64,000 nt of DNA from Pseudomonas mosselii (GTDB lineage: Bacteria > Pseudomonadota > Gammaproteobacteria > Pseudomonadales > Pseudomonadaceae): assembly GCF_019823065.1 (NCBI RefSeq), contig NZ_CP081966.1, positions 248,001-312,000 on the forward strand, written 5' to 3'. The translations under genes and the position numbers were made by a program. Below the pieces are notes generated by a model. That model was given only the letters and a program-made list of their open reading frames with translations. It did no database searches and had not been told where the DNA came from. Shown here piece by piece: positions 43,132-52,881 of this stretch; positions within the stretch are counted from its first letter, which is position 1, and every line of letters begins with the position of its first letter.

Positions 43132-43610
43132 GCGCGGCGCGCAGGCTCGCACGGCGGGCGCGGATGCTGCGCTGGCTGCTGAACTTCTACCCGCCCTACC
43201 TGGGCGCCGGCATCCATATCCAGCAAATCAGCCCGGACATGCGCAGCGTCAAGGTGCGCATGAAGCTGACGCGGTGGAATCGCAACTACGTCGGCACCCA
43301 GTTCGGCGGCAGCCTGTACGCGATGGTCGACCCGTTCTACATGCTGCTGCTGATCGAGCAACTGGGGCGCGAGTACATCGTCTGGGACAAGGCCGCCAGC
43401 ATCGATTTCATCTCGCCGGGCAAGGGCCCGGTGTATGCCGAGTTCCACGTCGACGACGCGCTGCTGGACGAGATCCGCCAGCAGACCGCCAGCGGCAAGA
43501 AGTACCTGCCCCGGCTGCAGGTGGAGATCCGTGACGGTGCCGGCGAGCTGGTGGCGCGGGTCGACAAAACCCTATACGTGCGGCTCAAGCCGCAAGCGAG
43601 GCAGGCGTAA
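43128..43610 (+). CDS. DUF4442 hotdog-fold thioesterase-like protein
   Basis: A 160-residue hotdog-fold protein (NRNYVGTQFGGSLYAMVDPFYMLLLIEQLGREYIVWDKAASIDFISPGKGPVYAEFHV) of the DUF4442/YiiD C-terminal type. It is inserted between ubiH and ubiI with a 4-base overlap on the left and 3 bases on the right. It may be a thioesterase acting on an acyl-CoA or acyl carrier protein; a link to ubiquinone synthesis is only suggested by position. Confidence 0.85.
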   Translation: MSAARRLARRARMLRWLLNFYPPYLGAGIHIQQISPDMRSVKVRMKLTRWNRNYVGTQFGGSLYAMVDPFYMLLLIEQLGREYIVWDKAASIDFISPGKGPVYAEFHVDDALLDEIRQQTASGKKYLPRLQVEIRDGAGELVARVDKTLYVRLKPQARQA

Positions 43611-43613
43611 GGC

Positions 43614-44837
43614 ATGGAAATGCGCGCAGATCTGTTGATTGTCGGTGCCGGTATGGTCGGCAGTGCCCTGGCCTTGGCCTTGCGCCACAGTGGCCTGGAG
43701 GTGCTCCTGCTCGACGGCGGGCCGATGACGGTCAAGCCGTTTGACGGCGAGGCACCTTTCGAGCCGCGGGTCAGCGCCCTGTCGGCGGCCAGCCAGCGCA
43801 TTCTCGAGCGCCTCGGGGCCTGGGACGGCATCGCCCGTCGCCGTGTCTCGCCGTATTCGGACATGCACGTCTGGGACGGTAGCGGCACTGGCGAGATCCA
43901 TTTCTCCGCGGCCAGCGTGCATGCCGAGGTGCTGGGTCACATCGTCGAGAACCGCGTGGTCCAGGACGGCCTGCTGGAGCGCCTGCACGACAGCGATGTC
44001 GGGCTGCTGGCCAACGCCCGCCTGGAGCAGCTGCGCCGCTCCGGCGATGAGTGGCTGCTGACCCTGGCCGATGGCCGCAAGCTGCGCGCGCCGCTGGTGA
44101 TCGCAGCCGATGGCGCCAACTCGGCGGTACGCCGCCTGGCCGGCTGCGCGACCCGTGAATGGGATTACCTGCACCACGCCATCGTCACCAGCGTGCGCTG
44201 CAGCGAGGCGCACCGGGCCACGGCCTGGCAGCGTTTCACCGACGAAGGCCCGCTGGCATTCCTGCCGCTCAGCCGCGATGGTCGCCAGGACTGGTGCTCG
44301 ATCGTCTGGTCGACCACCCCGGAGCAGGCCGAGCAGGCCATGGCGATGGACGACGCGAGCTTCCGCCAGGCACTGGAACGGGCGTTCGAGGGGCGTCTGG
44401 GCGATGTGCTGGAGGCGGATCCGCGGGTCTGCGTGCCGCTGCGCCAGCGCCATGCCAAGCGCTACGTGGAGGAGGGGCTGGCGCTGATCGGCGATGCCGC
44501 CCACACCATTCACCCGTTGGCCGGGCAGGGGGTCAACCTGGGCTTTCTCGATGCCGCGGTGCTGGCCGAGGAACTGGTCCGCGCCTGCGAGCGTGGCGAG
44601 CGCCTGGCCGATGTGAAGGTGCTGAGCCGTTTCGAGCGGCGACGCATGCCGCACAACCTGGCGTTGATGGCGGTGATGGAAGGCTTCGAGCGGTTGTTCC
44701 AGGCCAATCCGCTGCCCTTGCGCTGGTTGCGCAACAGCGGCTTGAAGCTGGTTGAGCAGATGCCCGAGGCCAAGGCGCTGTTCGTGCGCCAGGCGCTGGG
44801 GTTGTCCGGAGATCTGCCGGCGCTGGCCAGGGCCTGA
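43614..44837 (+). CDS. ubiI: 2-octaprenylphenol hydroxylase UbiI (VisC)
   Basis: A 407-residue FAD monooxygenase paralogous to UbiH: RADLLIVGAGMVGSALALALRHSGLEVLLLDGG, VIAADGANSAVRRLAG and IGDAAHTIHPLAGQGVNLGFLDAAVLAEEL. It hydroxylates the ubiquinone ring at C5 in the E. coli scheme. AAGG suits ATG 43620 (7 bases) better than ATG 43614 (1 base), so the protein may be two residues shorter. Last gene of the block; a REP follows. Confidence 0.92.
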   Translation: MEMRADLLIVGAGMVGSALALALRHSGLEVLLLDGGPMTVKPFDGEAPFEPRVSALSAASQRILERLGAWDGIARRRVSPYSDMHVWDGSGTGEIHFSAASVHAEVLGHIVENRVVQDGLLERLHDSDVGLLANARLEQLRRSGDEWLLTLADGRKLRAPLVIAADGANSAVRRLAGCATREWDYLHHAIVTSVRCSEAHRATAWQRFTDEGPLAFLPLSRDGRQDWCSIVWSTTPEQAEQAMAMDDASFRQALERAFEGRLGDVLEADPRVCVPLRQRHAKRYVEEGLALIGDAAHTIHPLAGQGVNLGFLDAAVLAEELVRACERGERLADVKVLSRFERRRMPHNLALMAVMEGFERLFQANPLPLRWLRNSGLKLVEQMPEAKALFVRQALGLSGDLPALARA

Positions 44838-44857
44838 TATCGCTGGGCCGCTGACAT

Positions 44858-44884
44858 TGTGGGAGCCGGCTTGCCGGCGAAAGG
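44858..44884. repeat. Single REP
   Basis: TGTGGGAGCCGGCTTGCCGG plus CGAAAGG, identical in its core to the right arm of the doublet at 29675-29700. It lies between ubiI and the iron-binding protein gene. Confidence 0.85.
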
Positions 44885-44988
44885 ACTGCGCAGCGGCCCT
44901 TTGCAACATCCGGTAACGGCTAAGCAGATGAGCAGGAAAATGGGATTCACTACCATTTACACCTCTCAACCCAGCGAGGAGTCCCCCG

Positions 44989-45990
44989 ATGTTGCCCCGC
45001 AAGCCCCTAATGGCCGCCCTGGCCCTTACTCTCTTCGGCGGCACCGCCCAGGCGGCCGATGAGGTGGTGGTGTACTCCTCGCGCATCGACGAGCTGATCA
45101 AACCGGTGTTCGACGCCTATACCGCCAAGACCGGCGTCAAGATCAAGTTCATCACCGACAAGGAAGCTCCGTTGATGCAGCGCATCAAGGCCGAGGGCGA
45201 GAACGGCGTGGCCGACCTGCTGCTCACCGTCGATGCCGGCAACCTCTGGCAGGCCGAACAGATGGGCATCCTGCAGCCGATCAAGTCGGCGGTCATCGAC
45301 CAGAATATCCCGCCGCAGTACCGTGCCTCGTCCCATGACTGGACTGGCCTGAGCCTGCGCGCGCGGACCATCGCCTACTCCACCGACCGGGTCAAACCGG
45401 CGGAGCTGACCACCTACGAGGCTCTGGCCGACAAGCACTGGGAGGGCCGCCTGTGCCTGCGCACGGCGAAGAAGGTCTACAACCAGTCGCTGACCGCCAC
45501 GCTGATCGAAAACCACGGCGAGGCCGAGACCGAGAAGCTGATCAAGGGCTGGGTCAACAACCTGTCCACCGATGTGTTCTCCGACGACACCGCGGTGCTC
45601 CAGGCCATTGCCGCCGGCCAGTGCGACGTGGGCATCGTCAACACCTACTACTACGGGCGCCTGCACAAGGAGAAGCCCGACCTGCCGGTTAAGCTGTTCT
45701 GGCCCAACCAGGCTGATCGCGGCGTGCACGTCAACCTGTCGGGCATCGGCCTGACCAAGCACGCACCGCATCCGGAAGCGGCGAAGAAACTGGTGGAGTG
45801 GATGACCGGCGAAGAGGCGCAGAAGCTGTTCGCCGACATCAACCAGGAGTTCCCGGCCAATTCGAAGGTCAAGCCTTCTGCGGAAGTCGCGGCCTGGGGC
45901 AGCTTCAAGGCCGACAGCATTCCGGTGGAAGTCGCCGGCAAGCGCCAGGCCGAAGCCATTCGTTTGATGGACCGGGCTGGCTGGAACTGA
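44989..45990 (+). CDS. Periplasmic iron(III)-binding protein (FbpA/FutA type)
   Basis: A 333-residue binding protein with a signal peptide ending AQA-A near residue 23. The N-terminal [30 protein letters not shown] and the tyrosine cluster [11 protein letters not shown] (Y220-Y222) are the Fe(III)-coordinating features of FbpA/FutA proteins. GAGGAG precedes the ATG. The permease follows after a REP doublet, but no ATPase gene is present. I see no convincing Fur box in the 104 bp between the REP and the start. Confidence 0.9.
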   Translation: MLPRKPLMAALALTLFGGTAQAADEVVVYSSRIDELIKPVFDAYTAKTGVKIKFITDKEAPLMQRIKAEGENGVADLLLTVDAGNLWQAEQMGILQPIKSAVIDQNIPPQYRASSHDWTGLSLRARTIAYSTDRVKPAELTTYEALADKHWEGRLCLRTAKKVYNQSLTATLIENHGEAETEKLIKGWVNNLSTDVFSDDTAVLQAIAAGQCDVGIVNTYYYGRLHKEKPDLPVKLFWPNQADRGVHVNLSGIGLTKHAPHPEAAKKLVEWMTGEEAQKLFADINQEFPANSKVKPSAEVAAWGSFKADSIPVEVAGKRQAEAIRLMDRAGWN

Positions 45991-46016
45991 GCCTGTCGCC
46001 TTATCCTTGAGAACCA

Positions 46017-46077
46017 ATCGCGGGGCAAGCCCGCTCCCACGAACCATGCAGACGTGGGGGCGGGCTTGCCCCGCGAT
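46017..46077. repeat. REP doublet between iron-binding protein and permease genes
   Basis: Inverted 24-base arms (46017-46040 and 46054-46077) of the CGGGGCAAGCCCGCTCCCAC family, placed inside the presumed operon. Confidence 0.9.
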
Positions 46078-46106
46078 GCTATCGCCCAGTCATCGAGACC
46101 TTCGAT

Positions 46107-47729
46107 TTGCCTCACACCCCCCAACGCCGCTGGTACCTGCCGGTCTCCCTGACCGCCGCCCTGGTCCTGCTCCCGCTGAGTGTCCTGCTGCTGTCCTGGC
46201 AATCGGTCGATATGCAGATCTGGTCGCACCTGCTCGACACCCAGATGGGCCGCCTGCTGGGTAACACCTTCACGCTGGTGGTCGGCGTTGGCGCTGGCGT
46301 GACCGTGCTGGGGGTGAGCCTGGCCTGGCTGACCAGCCTCTGTGAATTCCCCGGTCGGCGCTGGCTGGACTGGGCGTTGATGCTGCCGTTCGCGATTCCG
46401 GCCTATGTCCTGGCGTTTGTCTTCGTCGGCCTGCTGGACTTCGCAGGCCCCGTGCAGACGGCGCTGCGCGAGGTGTTCGGGCCCATGCGCCTGCCGCGGG
46501 TACGTTCCACCGGCGGGGTGATCACAGTATTGGTGCTGGTGTTCTATCCCTACGTTTACCTGCTGGCGCGCACCGCGTTCCTGGCCCAGGGCAAGGGCCT
46601 GATGGAGGCCGCGCGGGTGCTCGGGCTGTCGCCGTTGCAGGCGTTCTGGCGGGTGGCCCTGCCCATGGCGCGCCCGGCCATCGGCGCCGGCATCGCCCTG
46701 GCACTGATGGAGACCCTGGCCGACTTCGGCGCGGTGGCGGTGTTCAACTTCGACACCTTCACCACCGCCATCTACAAGACCTGGTACGGCTTCTTCAGCC
46801 TGTCCAGCGCGGCGCAGCTGGCCAGCCTGCTGCTGCTGGCGGTGATGCTGGTGCTGTATGGCGAGCGCCGTGCCCGGGGCGCCAGCCGCAGTGGCAACGA
46901 GCGACCACGGGGCCAGGCGCTGTATCACTTGCGGGGCATCAAGGCCCTGGCCGCCAGCGGCTGGTGCCTGTTGGTGTTCGCCTGCGCCTTCGTCATCCCG
47001 ATGCTGCAGTTGCTGGCGTGGTTCTGGCAGCGGGGCCGGCATGATCTGGACGAGCGCTACCTCGGCCTGGTCATGCACACCCTGTATCTCGGCGCCATGG
47101 CGGCGCTGATCACGGTCAGCGTGGCCATGCTGATGGCCTTCGCCCGGCGCCAGGCACCGACCACGGCCATCCGCGCCGGGGTCGGCCTGGCCAATCTCGG
47201 CTATGCCTTGCCGGGTTCGGTGCTGGCGGTTTCGATCATGCTGGCGTTCAGCTACCTGGACAACCAGCTGGTGGTGCCGCTGTCGCAATGGTTGGGCGGG
47301 GCGGGCAAGCCATTGTTGCTGGGCAGCCTGTCGGCCCTGCTGCTGGCCTACCTGGTGCGGTTCATCGCCGTGGCCTATGGCCCGCTGGAAAGCAGCCTGG
47401 AGCGGATCCGCCCGTCGTTGCCGGAGGCGTCACGCAGCCTCGGGGTCGCCGGGCCGGGATTGTTTTTCAAGGTGTATCTGCCGCTGCTGGTGCCCGGTGC
47501 GCTCAGCGCCGCCCTGCTGGTGTTCGTCGACGTGTTGAAGGAGATGCCGGCGACCTTGCTGATGCGCCCGTTCGGCTGGGACACCCTGGCCGTGAGGGTG
47601 TTCGAGATGACCAGCGAGGGCGAATGGGCACGGGCCTCGCTGCCGGCCCTGACTCTGGTGCTGGTCGGTCTGCTGCCGGTGATCGGCCTGATCCGTCGCT
47701 CGGCCCATCGTCCGGGACACCCGCGCTGA
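46107..47729 (+). CDS. Iron(III) ABC transporter double permease (FbpB/SfuB type)
   Basis: A 540-residue inner-membrane protein with two homologous permease halves and about 12 helices. Each has an EAA loop ([28 protein letters not shown] and [29 protein letters not shown]). The only start consistent with the N-terminus is a TTG at 46107, with a weak GAGACC upstream; the next ATG would cut into the first helix. It pairs with the iron-binding protein upstream. The ATPase must come from elsewhere. Confidence 0.88.
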   Translation: MPHTPQRRWYLPVSLTAALVLLPLSVLLLSWQSVDMQIWSHLLDTQMGRLLGNTFTLVVGVGAGVTVLGVSLAWLTSLCEFPGRRWLDWALMLPFAIPAYVLAFVFVGLLDFAGPVQTALREVFGPMRLPRVRSTGGVITVLVLVFYPYVYLLARTAFLAQGKGLMEAARVLGLSPLQAFWRVALPMARPAIGAGIALALMETLADFGAVAVFNFDTFTTAIYKTWYGFFSLSSAAQLASLLLLAVMLVLYGERRARGASRSGNERPRGQALYHLRGIKALAASGWCLLVFACAFVIPMLQLLAWFWQRGRHDLDERYLGLVMHTLYLGAMAALITVSVAMLMAFARRQAPTTAIRAGVGLANLGYALPGSVLAVSIMLAFSYLDNQLVVPLSQWLGGAGKPLLLGSLSALLLAYLVRFIAVAYGPLESSLERIRPSLPEASRSLGVAGPGLFFKVYLPLLVPGALSAALLVFVDVLKEMPATLLMRPFGWDTLAVRVFEMTSEGEWARASLPALTLVLVGLLPVIGLIRRSAHRPGHPR

Positions 47730-47853
47730 GGGTGTCACGCCGCTTCCTTGCGGCTACAATGCGCGGCATTCGCAGCGACGGGTCCTACAAGAACAGGTGA
47801 TGCCTGAACATCGCCGACCGCCGCCGCCTCGCCACGCCCGGAAGGAGAAACCC

Positions 47854-48936
47854 ATGGGACAGCGTACGCCTCTGTATGACCTGCACCTGGCGCTCGGCGC
47901 CAAGACGGTCGATTTCGGCGGATGGGACATGCCCCTGCATTACGGCTCGCAAGTCGAGGAGCACCACCAGGTGCGCAGCGACTGCGGGGTCTTCGATGTC
48001 TCCCATATGACCGTCATCGATATCGAAGGTTGCGCCGCCACGCCCTGGCTGCAACACCTGCTGGCCAATGACGTGACGCGTCTGGAAAGCCCCGGCAAGG
48101 CCCTCTACAGCCCTTTGCTCAACGCCGATGGCGGGGTGATCGACGACCTGATCGCCTACCGCACCGAGGACGGCTATCGCCTGGTGGCCAACGCCGCCAC
48201 CCGCGACAAGGTACTGGCCTGGCTGCAAGCGCAGAGCGAAGGATTCAAGGTTGGCTTCAAAGTTCGCCCCGAACTGGCCATCCTCGCCATCCAGGGCCCC
48301 CATGCCCGGGAAAAGGTCGCCGCCCTGCTCAGCGCCTCGCGTGCCGCGCTGATTCGCGAACTGCGCCCCTTCGAAGGCCTCGCCGACGGTGACTGGTTCA
48401 TCGCCCGCACCGGTTACACCGGCGAGGACGGCCTGGAGATCATCCTTCCCGGCGAGCAGGCCCCGGCGTTCTTCAACGACCTGGTCGGCGCCGGTATCGC
48501 CCCGAGCGGCCTGGGCGCGCGTGACACCCTGCGCCTGGAGGCCGGCATGAACCTGTACGGCCAGGACATCGACGAAGCCCATACCCCGCTGACCTCCAAC
48601 CTGGGCTGGAGCGTCGCCTGGGAGCCGGCAAGCCGCGAGTTCATCGGCCGTGCCGGCCTGCTGGCGGAAATCGAGCAGGGCGTGAAGGAAAAACTGGTCG
48701 GCCTGGTGCTCGAGGAGCGCGGAGTACTGCGTGCCCACCAGGTGGTCCGTGTATCCGGGATTGGCGAAGGAGAGATCACCAGTGGTAGTTTCTCGCCTAC
48801 GCTGAGCAAATCCATTGCCTTGGCCCGCGTGCCCATGGCCACCGGCGACCGTGCCGAAGTGGAGATCCGCGGCAAGTGGTACCCGGTGCGGGTGGTCAAG
48901 CCGACCTTCGTGCGCCATGGCAAGATCCTGATCTGA
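47854..48936 (+). CDS. gcvT: Glycine-cleavage T protein (aminomethyltransferase)
   Basis: A 360-residue T protein that transfers the methylene group from aminomethyl-lipoyl GcvH to THF, releasing ammonia. Motifs: [56 protein letters not shown] and [24 protein letters not shown] precedes ATG 47854; the frame continues upstream without a good site. The 124-bp leader is too short and lacks the tandem aptamer features of a glycine riboswitch. First of gcvT-H-P. Confidence 0.95.
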   Translation: MGQRTPLYDLHLALGAKTVDFGGWDMPLHYGSQVEEHHQVRSDCGVFDVSHMTVIDIEGCAATPWLQHLLANDVTRLESPGKALYSPLLNADGGVIDDLIAYRTEDGYRLVANAATRDKVLAWLQAQSEGFKVGFKVRPELAILAIQGPHAREKVAALLSASRAALIRELRPFEGLADGDWFIARTGYTGEDGLEIILPGEQAPAFFNDLVGAGIAPSGLGARDTLRLEAGMNLYGQDIDEAHTPLTSNLGWSVAWEPASREFIGRAGLLAEIEQGVKEKLVGLVLEERGVLRAHQVVRVSGIGEGEITSGSFSPTLSKSIALARVPMATGDRAEVEIRGKWYPVRVVKPTFVRHGKILI

Positions 48937-48984
48937 ACACTCAAATGGCGGGCCGACCGCTGACCCAATCGAGGAAGACAAGAC

Positions 48985-49368
48985 ATGAGCAATATCCCCG
49001 CCGACCTGCGTTTTGCCGAAAGCCATGAATGGGCCCGCCTGGAAGCCGATGGCACAGTGACCGTGGGTATCAGCGACCACGCCCAGGAAGCCCTGGGTGA
49101 CGTGGTGTTCGTCGAGCTGGCCGAAGTCGGCAAGGTGTTCGCTGCTGGCGACGCCGCTGGCGTGGTCGAGTCGGTCAAGGCTGCGTCGGACATCTACGCA
49201 CCGGTAAGCGGCGAGGTGATCGCGGTCAACGAAGAACTGGCCGATAGCCCGGAGCTGCTCAACGAAGAACCCTACGAGTCGTGGATCTTCAAGCTCAAGC
49301 CAAGCAACCCGGCTGAGCTGGGCAAGCTGCTGGATGCCGCTGGTTACGCAGCCCTGATCGGCGAGTGA
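48985..49368 (+). CDS. gcvH: Glycine-cleavage H protein
   Basis: A 127-residue lipoyl carrier. The lipoylated lysine is in [20 protein letters not shown] (about K65). It shuttles the aminomethyl group from GcvP to GcvT. GAGG lies upstream of the ATG. A degenerate REP separates it from gcvP. Confidence 0.97.
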   Translation: MSNIPADLRFAESHEWARLEADGTVTVGISDHAQEALGDVVFVELAEVGKVFAAGDAAGVVESVKAASDIYAPVSGEVIAVNEELADSPELLNEEPYESWIFKLKPSNPAELGKLLDAAGYAALIGE

Positions 49369-49379
49369 CAGGACTGGCC

Positions 49380-49410
49380 TCATCGTGGGGGAGGGCTTGC
49401 CCCGCGATGA
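49380..49410. repeat. Degenerate REP between gcvH and gcvP
   Basis: TCATCG...CGATGA around GGGGGAGGGCTTGCCCC, a shortened relative of the GGGGCAAGCCC family. Confidence 0.65.
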
Positions 49411-49507
49411 GGCCTGCACGGCCAATGCAATAATCCCCGCACATCCGGCAATCCTTCCTAGACTTGTAAGTCTCCCATGAGAACTGGTCCAGGAAGAGAT
49501 CGTCGCC

Positions 49508-52381
49508 ATGTCCCAGTCGCCATCCCTGCATCAACTGCAAGAGCCCAACCCCTTCCTGCGCCGCCACCTGGGGCCCGATGCCCAGGAGCAGCAGGCCATG
49601 CTCGATGCCCTCGGCGTCGCCAGCCGCAGCGAGCTGATCGAGCAGACGGTGCCGCCGGGCATCCGCTTCAACCGCCCGCTGGACCTGCCGCCGGCTCTCG
49701 ATGAGCAGGCCGCGCTGGCCAGGCTGGTGGGCCATGCCGCGCAGAACCAGCTGTGGACAAGCCTGATCGGCATGGGCTATCACGCGACCATCACCCCCAC
49801 CGTCATTCTGCGCAACGTGCTGGAGAATCCCGGCTGGTACACCGCCTACACGCCCTATCAGCCGGAGATCGCCCAGGGGCGCCTGGAGGCGCTGCTGAAC
49901 TACCAGCAGATGGTCATCGACCTCACCGGCCTGGCCCTGGCCAATGCCTCGTTGCTCGACGAGGCCACCGCCGCCGCCGAGGCCATGGCCATGGCCAGGC
50001 GCGTGGCGCGCAGCAAGAGCAACGCCTTCTTCGCCGACGAGCACTGCCACCCGCAGACCCTGTCGGTGCTCAAGACCCGGGCCGAGGGCTTCGGTTTCGA
50101 TCTGATCATCGATTCTGTGGATAACCTGGCCAAGCACAAGGTGTTCGGGGCGTTGCTGCAGTACCCGGACACCCATGGCGAGGTGCGCGACCTGCGCCCG
50201 CTGATCGACCAGTTGCACGCCCAGCAGGCCCTGGCCTGCGTCGCCGCCGATATCCTCAGCCTGGTGGTGCTCACGCCGCCGGGCGAACTGGGAGCCGACG
50301 TGGTGCTCGGCTCGACCCAGCGCTTTGGCGTGCCGATGGGCTACGGTGGGCCGCATGCGGCCTATTTCGCCTGCCGCGACGACTACAAGCGGGCCATGCC
50401 CGGGCGCATCATCGGGGTGTCCCGCGATGCCCGCGGCAACACCGCGCTGCGCATGGCCCTGCAGACTCGCGAGCAGCACATTCGCCGGGAGAAGGCCAAT
50501 TCCAATATCTGCACAGCCCAGGTGCTGCTGGCCAACATCGCCGGCTTCTACGCCGTCTACCACGGCCCCGAGGGCCTGCAGCGCATCGCTCAGCGGGTGC
50601 ACCGGCTGACCTTCATCCTTGCCGCCGGCCTCGAGGCGAAGGGCATCAAGCGCCTCAATCAGCACTTTTTCGACACTCTGACCCTGGATGTCGGCGGTAC
50701 CCAGGCGGCGATCATCGAGAGCGCCGAGGCCGCCCGCATCAACCTGCGCATCCTCGGGCGCGGGCACCTGGGCGTGAGCCTGGACGAAACCTGCAACGAA
50801 GCCACGGTGCTCAAGCTGCTGGATATCTTCCTCGGCGTCGACCATGGCCTGGACATCGCCACGCTCGACCAGCAGGCGCTGCTCGAAGGCATCCCTGGGG
50901 CGCTGATGCGCCGTACGCCAATCCTCGGGCATCCGGTGTTCAACCTGCACCACAGCGAAACCGAGATGCTGCGCTACCTCAAGCAGCTGGAGAACAAGGA
51001 CCTGGCGCTGAACCAGTCGATGATTCCGCTGGGCTCGTGCACCATGAAGCTCAATGCCAGCAGCGAGATGATCCCCATCACCTGGCCGGAGTTCGCCCTG
51101 CCGCATCCCTTCGCCCCGGCCGCCCAGGTGCAAGGCTACAAGGCGATGATCGACGAGCTGGAAAGCTGGTTGTGCGCGATCACCGGCTTTGACGCCATCT
51201 GTATGCAGCCCAACTCCGGTGCCCAGGGCGAATATGCCGGGCTCATGGCCATCACCCGTTACCACCGCAGCCGCCACCAGCCCGGGCGCACCTTGTGCCT
51301 GATTCCGTCCTCGGCCCATGGCACCAACCCGGCATCGGCGCAGATGGCCGGCATGGAGGTGGTGATCGTGGAGTGCGACGAAGACGGCAACGTCGATCTC
51401 GACGACCTCAAGGCCAAGGCCCGGGCCGCCGGCGAGCGGCTGTCATGCCTGATGGTGACCTACCCCTCCACCCACGGCGTGTACGAGGAGGGGATCCGCG
51501 AGATCTGCGAGGTGGTGCACCAGCATGGCGGGCAGGTGTACATGGACGGCGCCAACCTCAATGCCCAGGTCGGGCTGGCGCGACCGGCGGACATCGGTGC
51601 CGACGTCTCGCACATGAACCTGCACAAGACCTTCTGCATCCCCCATGGCGGTGGTGGCCCGGGCATGGGGCCGATCGGCATTCGCGCCCACCTCAAGCCG
51701 TTCGTCGCCAGCCACCCGGTGGTGCCGGTGCCGGGGTTGGAGCCGACCAACAGCGCGGTGAGCGCGGCGCCCTGGGGCAGTGCCAGCATCCTGCCGATCA
51801 GCTGGATGTACATCGCCATGATGGGGCCGCAACTGGCCGATGCCAGCGAGGTGGCGATCCTGTCCGCCAACTACCTGGCCAGCCAACTGCGCGATGCCTT
51901 CCCGGTGCTCTACCGTGGGCGCAACCAGCGGGTGGCCCATGAGTGCATCTTCGACCTGCGGCCACTCAAGGCGCTGACCGGCATCACCGAGGAAGATGTG
52001 GCCAAGCGCCTGATGGACTACGGCTTCCATGCGCCGACCATGTCGTTCCCAGTGCCGGGCACGCTGATGGTCGAGCCCACCGAGAGCGAGTCGAAAGCCG
52101 AACTGGACCGTTTCGTCGAGGCGATGCTGGCGATCAGGGCCGAGATTGCCCAAGTTCAGGAGGGCAACTGGCCGGCCGAGGACAATCCGCTCAAGCATGC
52201 GCCGCACACCCTGGCCGACGTGCTCGCGCCCTGGGACCGGCCGTACAGCATCGAGCAGGGCATCGCCCCCAGCGCTCACGCGCGTCAGCACAAGTACTGG
52301 CCGGCGGTGAACCGGGTCGACAACGTGTATGGAGACAGGAACCTGTTCTGTGCGTGCGTGCCGGTGGAGGCGTATCGCTAG
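49508..52381 (+). CDS. gcvP: Glycine dehydrogenase (decarboxylating), P protein
   Basis: A 957-residue fused P protein that decarboxylates glycine and passes the aminomethyl group to GcvH. N-terminal half begins [21 protein letters not shown]; the C-terminal half holds the PLP lysine, about K707, in [23 protein letters not shown]. Length is typical of the homodimeric form. AGGAAG lies upstream of the ATG. Confidence 0.97.
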   Translation: MSQSPSLHQLQEPNPFLRRHLGPDAQEQQAMLDALGVASRSELIEQTVPPGIRFNRPLDLPPALDEQAALARLVGHAAQNQLWTSLIGMGYHATITPTVILRNVLENPGWYTAYTPYQPEIAQGRLEALLNYQQMVIDLTGLALANASLLDEATAAAEAMAMARRVARSKSNAFFADEHCHPQTLSVLKTRAEGFGFDLIIDSVDNLAKHKVFGALLQYPDTHGEVRDLRPLIDQLHAQQALACVAADILSLVVLTPPGELGADVVLGSTQRFGVPMGYGGPHAAYFACRDDYKRAMPGRIIGVSRDARGNTALRMALQTREQHIRREKANSNICTAQVLLANIAGFYAVYHGPEGLQRIAQRVHRLTFILAAGLEAKGIKRLNQHFFDTLTLDVGGTQAAIIESAEAARINLRILGRGHLGVSLDETCNEATVLKLLDIFLGVDHGLDIATLDQQALLEGIPGALMRRTPILGHPVFNLHHSETEMLRYLKQLENKDLALNQSMIPLGSCTMKLNASSEMIPITWPEFALPHPFAPAAQVQGYKAMIDELESWLCAITGFDAICMQPNSGAQGEYAGLMAITRYHRSRHQPGRTLCLIPSSAHGTNPASAQMAGMEVVIVECDEDGNVDLDDLKAKARAAGERLSCLMVTYPSTHGVYEEGIREICEVVHQHGGQVYMDGANLNAQVGLARPADIGADVSHMNLHKTFCIPHGGGGPGMGPIGIRAHLKPFVASHPVVPVPGLEPTNSAVSAAPWGSASILPISWMYIAMMGPQLADASEVAILSANYLASQLRDAFPVLYRGRNQRVAHECIFDLRPLKALTGITEEDVAKRLMDYGFHAPTMSFPVPGTLMVEPTESESKAELDRFVEAMLAIRAEIAQVQEGNWPAEDNPLKHAPHTLADVLAPWDRPYSIEQGIAPSAHARQHKYWPAVNRVDNVYGDRNLFCACVPVEAYR

Positions 52382-52414
52382 CGTCTGGCGTGGGAGGGGA
52401 AACTGTCTTGCATT

Positions 52415-52469
52415 GGGGCCGCTGTGCGGCCCATCGCCGGCTTGCCTGCGATGGGCTGCAAAGCAGCCC
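52415..52469. repeat. Degenerate REP-like palindromes after gcvP
   Basis: GGGGCCGCTGTGCGGCCC hairpin, then CATCGCCGGCTTGCCTGCGATG and GCTGCAAAGCAGC: three small palindromes in the gap where gcvP and the DUF2388 gene converge. They may act as a bidirectional transcription barrier. Confidence 0.6.
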
Positions 52470-52474
52470 GGGAC

Positions 52475-52789
52475 TTACTCGGCCACGGCGTTCTTGGCCA
52501 GGATCGCGTTGGCCAGTTCCATGTCGCTGGCCTGGACGCCCGGGTTGTCCGCGCGTACCTGGCGAATCGCGGCTTCCAGGAACGGACCGCGGATGGCGCC
52601 CTCACTGGCGACGAAGCTGCCGGCGTCGTCCTGGGCGGCGACGATCAGTTTGTGGTCCTTGAAGGTCAGGTAGGTCGAGGCAGTGGTGGCACCGGAGGAG
52701 ATGATGTTGCGCCAGAACGTGTCGGCCATGGCCGAGCCGAGGGGCAGCGAACAGAGGACGGTGGCTGCGATGGCTGTTTTGAAACGCAT
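52475..52789 (-). CDS. DUF2388 secreted small protein
   Basis: A 104-residue protein with a signal peptide (MRFKTAIAATVLCSLPLGSAMA-D) and the Pseudomonas-specific DUF2388 pattern TFWRNIISSGATTASTYLTFKDHKLIVAAQDDAGSFVASEGAIRGPFLEAAI. It probably acts in the periplasm; the function is unknown. In Pseudomonas this family often occurs in paralogous tandem copies, but only one is here. Confidence 0.87.
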   Translation of the reverse strand: MRFKTAIAATVLCSLPLGSAMADTFWRNIISSGATTASTYLTFKDHKLIVAAQDDAGSFVASEGAIRGPFLEAAIRQVRADNPGVQASDMELANAILAKNAVAE

Positions 52790-52881
52790 GATGAATCACC
52801 TCGGTCGATGAGGGCTGTCGGAATGCCGGTTTGATCCGTTTTACCGCGGCCAAGTTCCCGACCACACGGGAGATTTCTTAC

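Noticed and set aside
44885..44988. Fur box upstream of the iron-binding protein gene
   Set aside because: GATTCACTACCATTTACA near 44944 shares only scattered bases with the Fur consensus and is not palindromic.
47730..47853. Possible glycine riboswitch upstream of gcvT
   Set aside because: The 124-bp leader is too short for a tandem aptamer and shows none of the conserved glycine-aptamer blocks.
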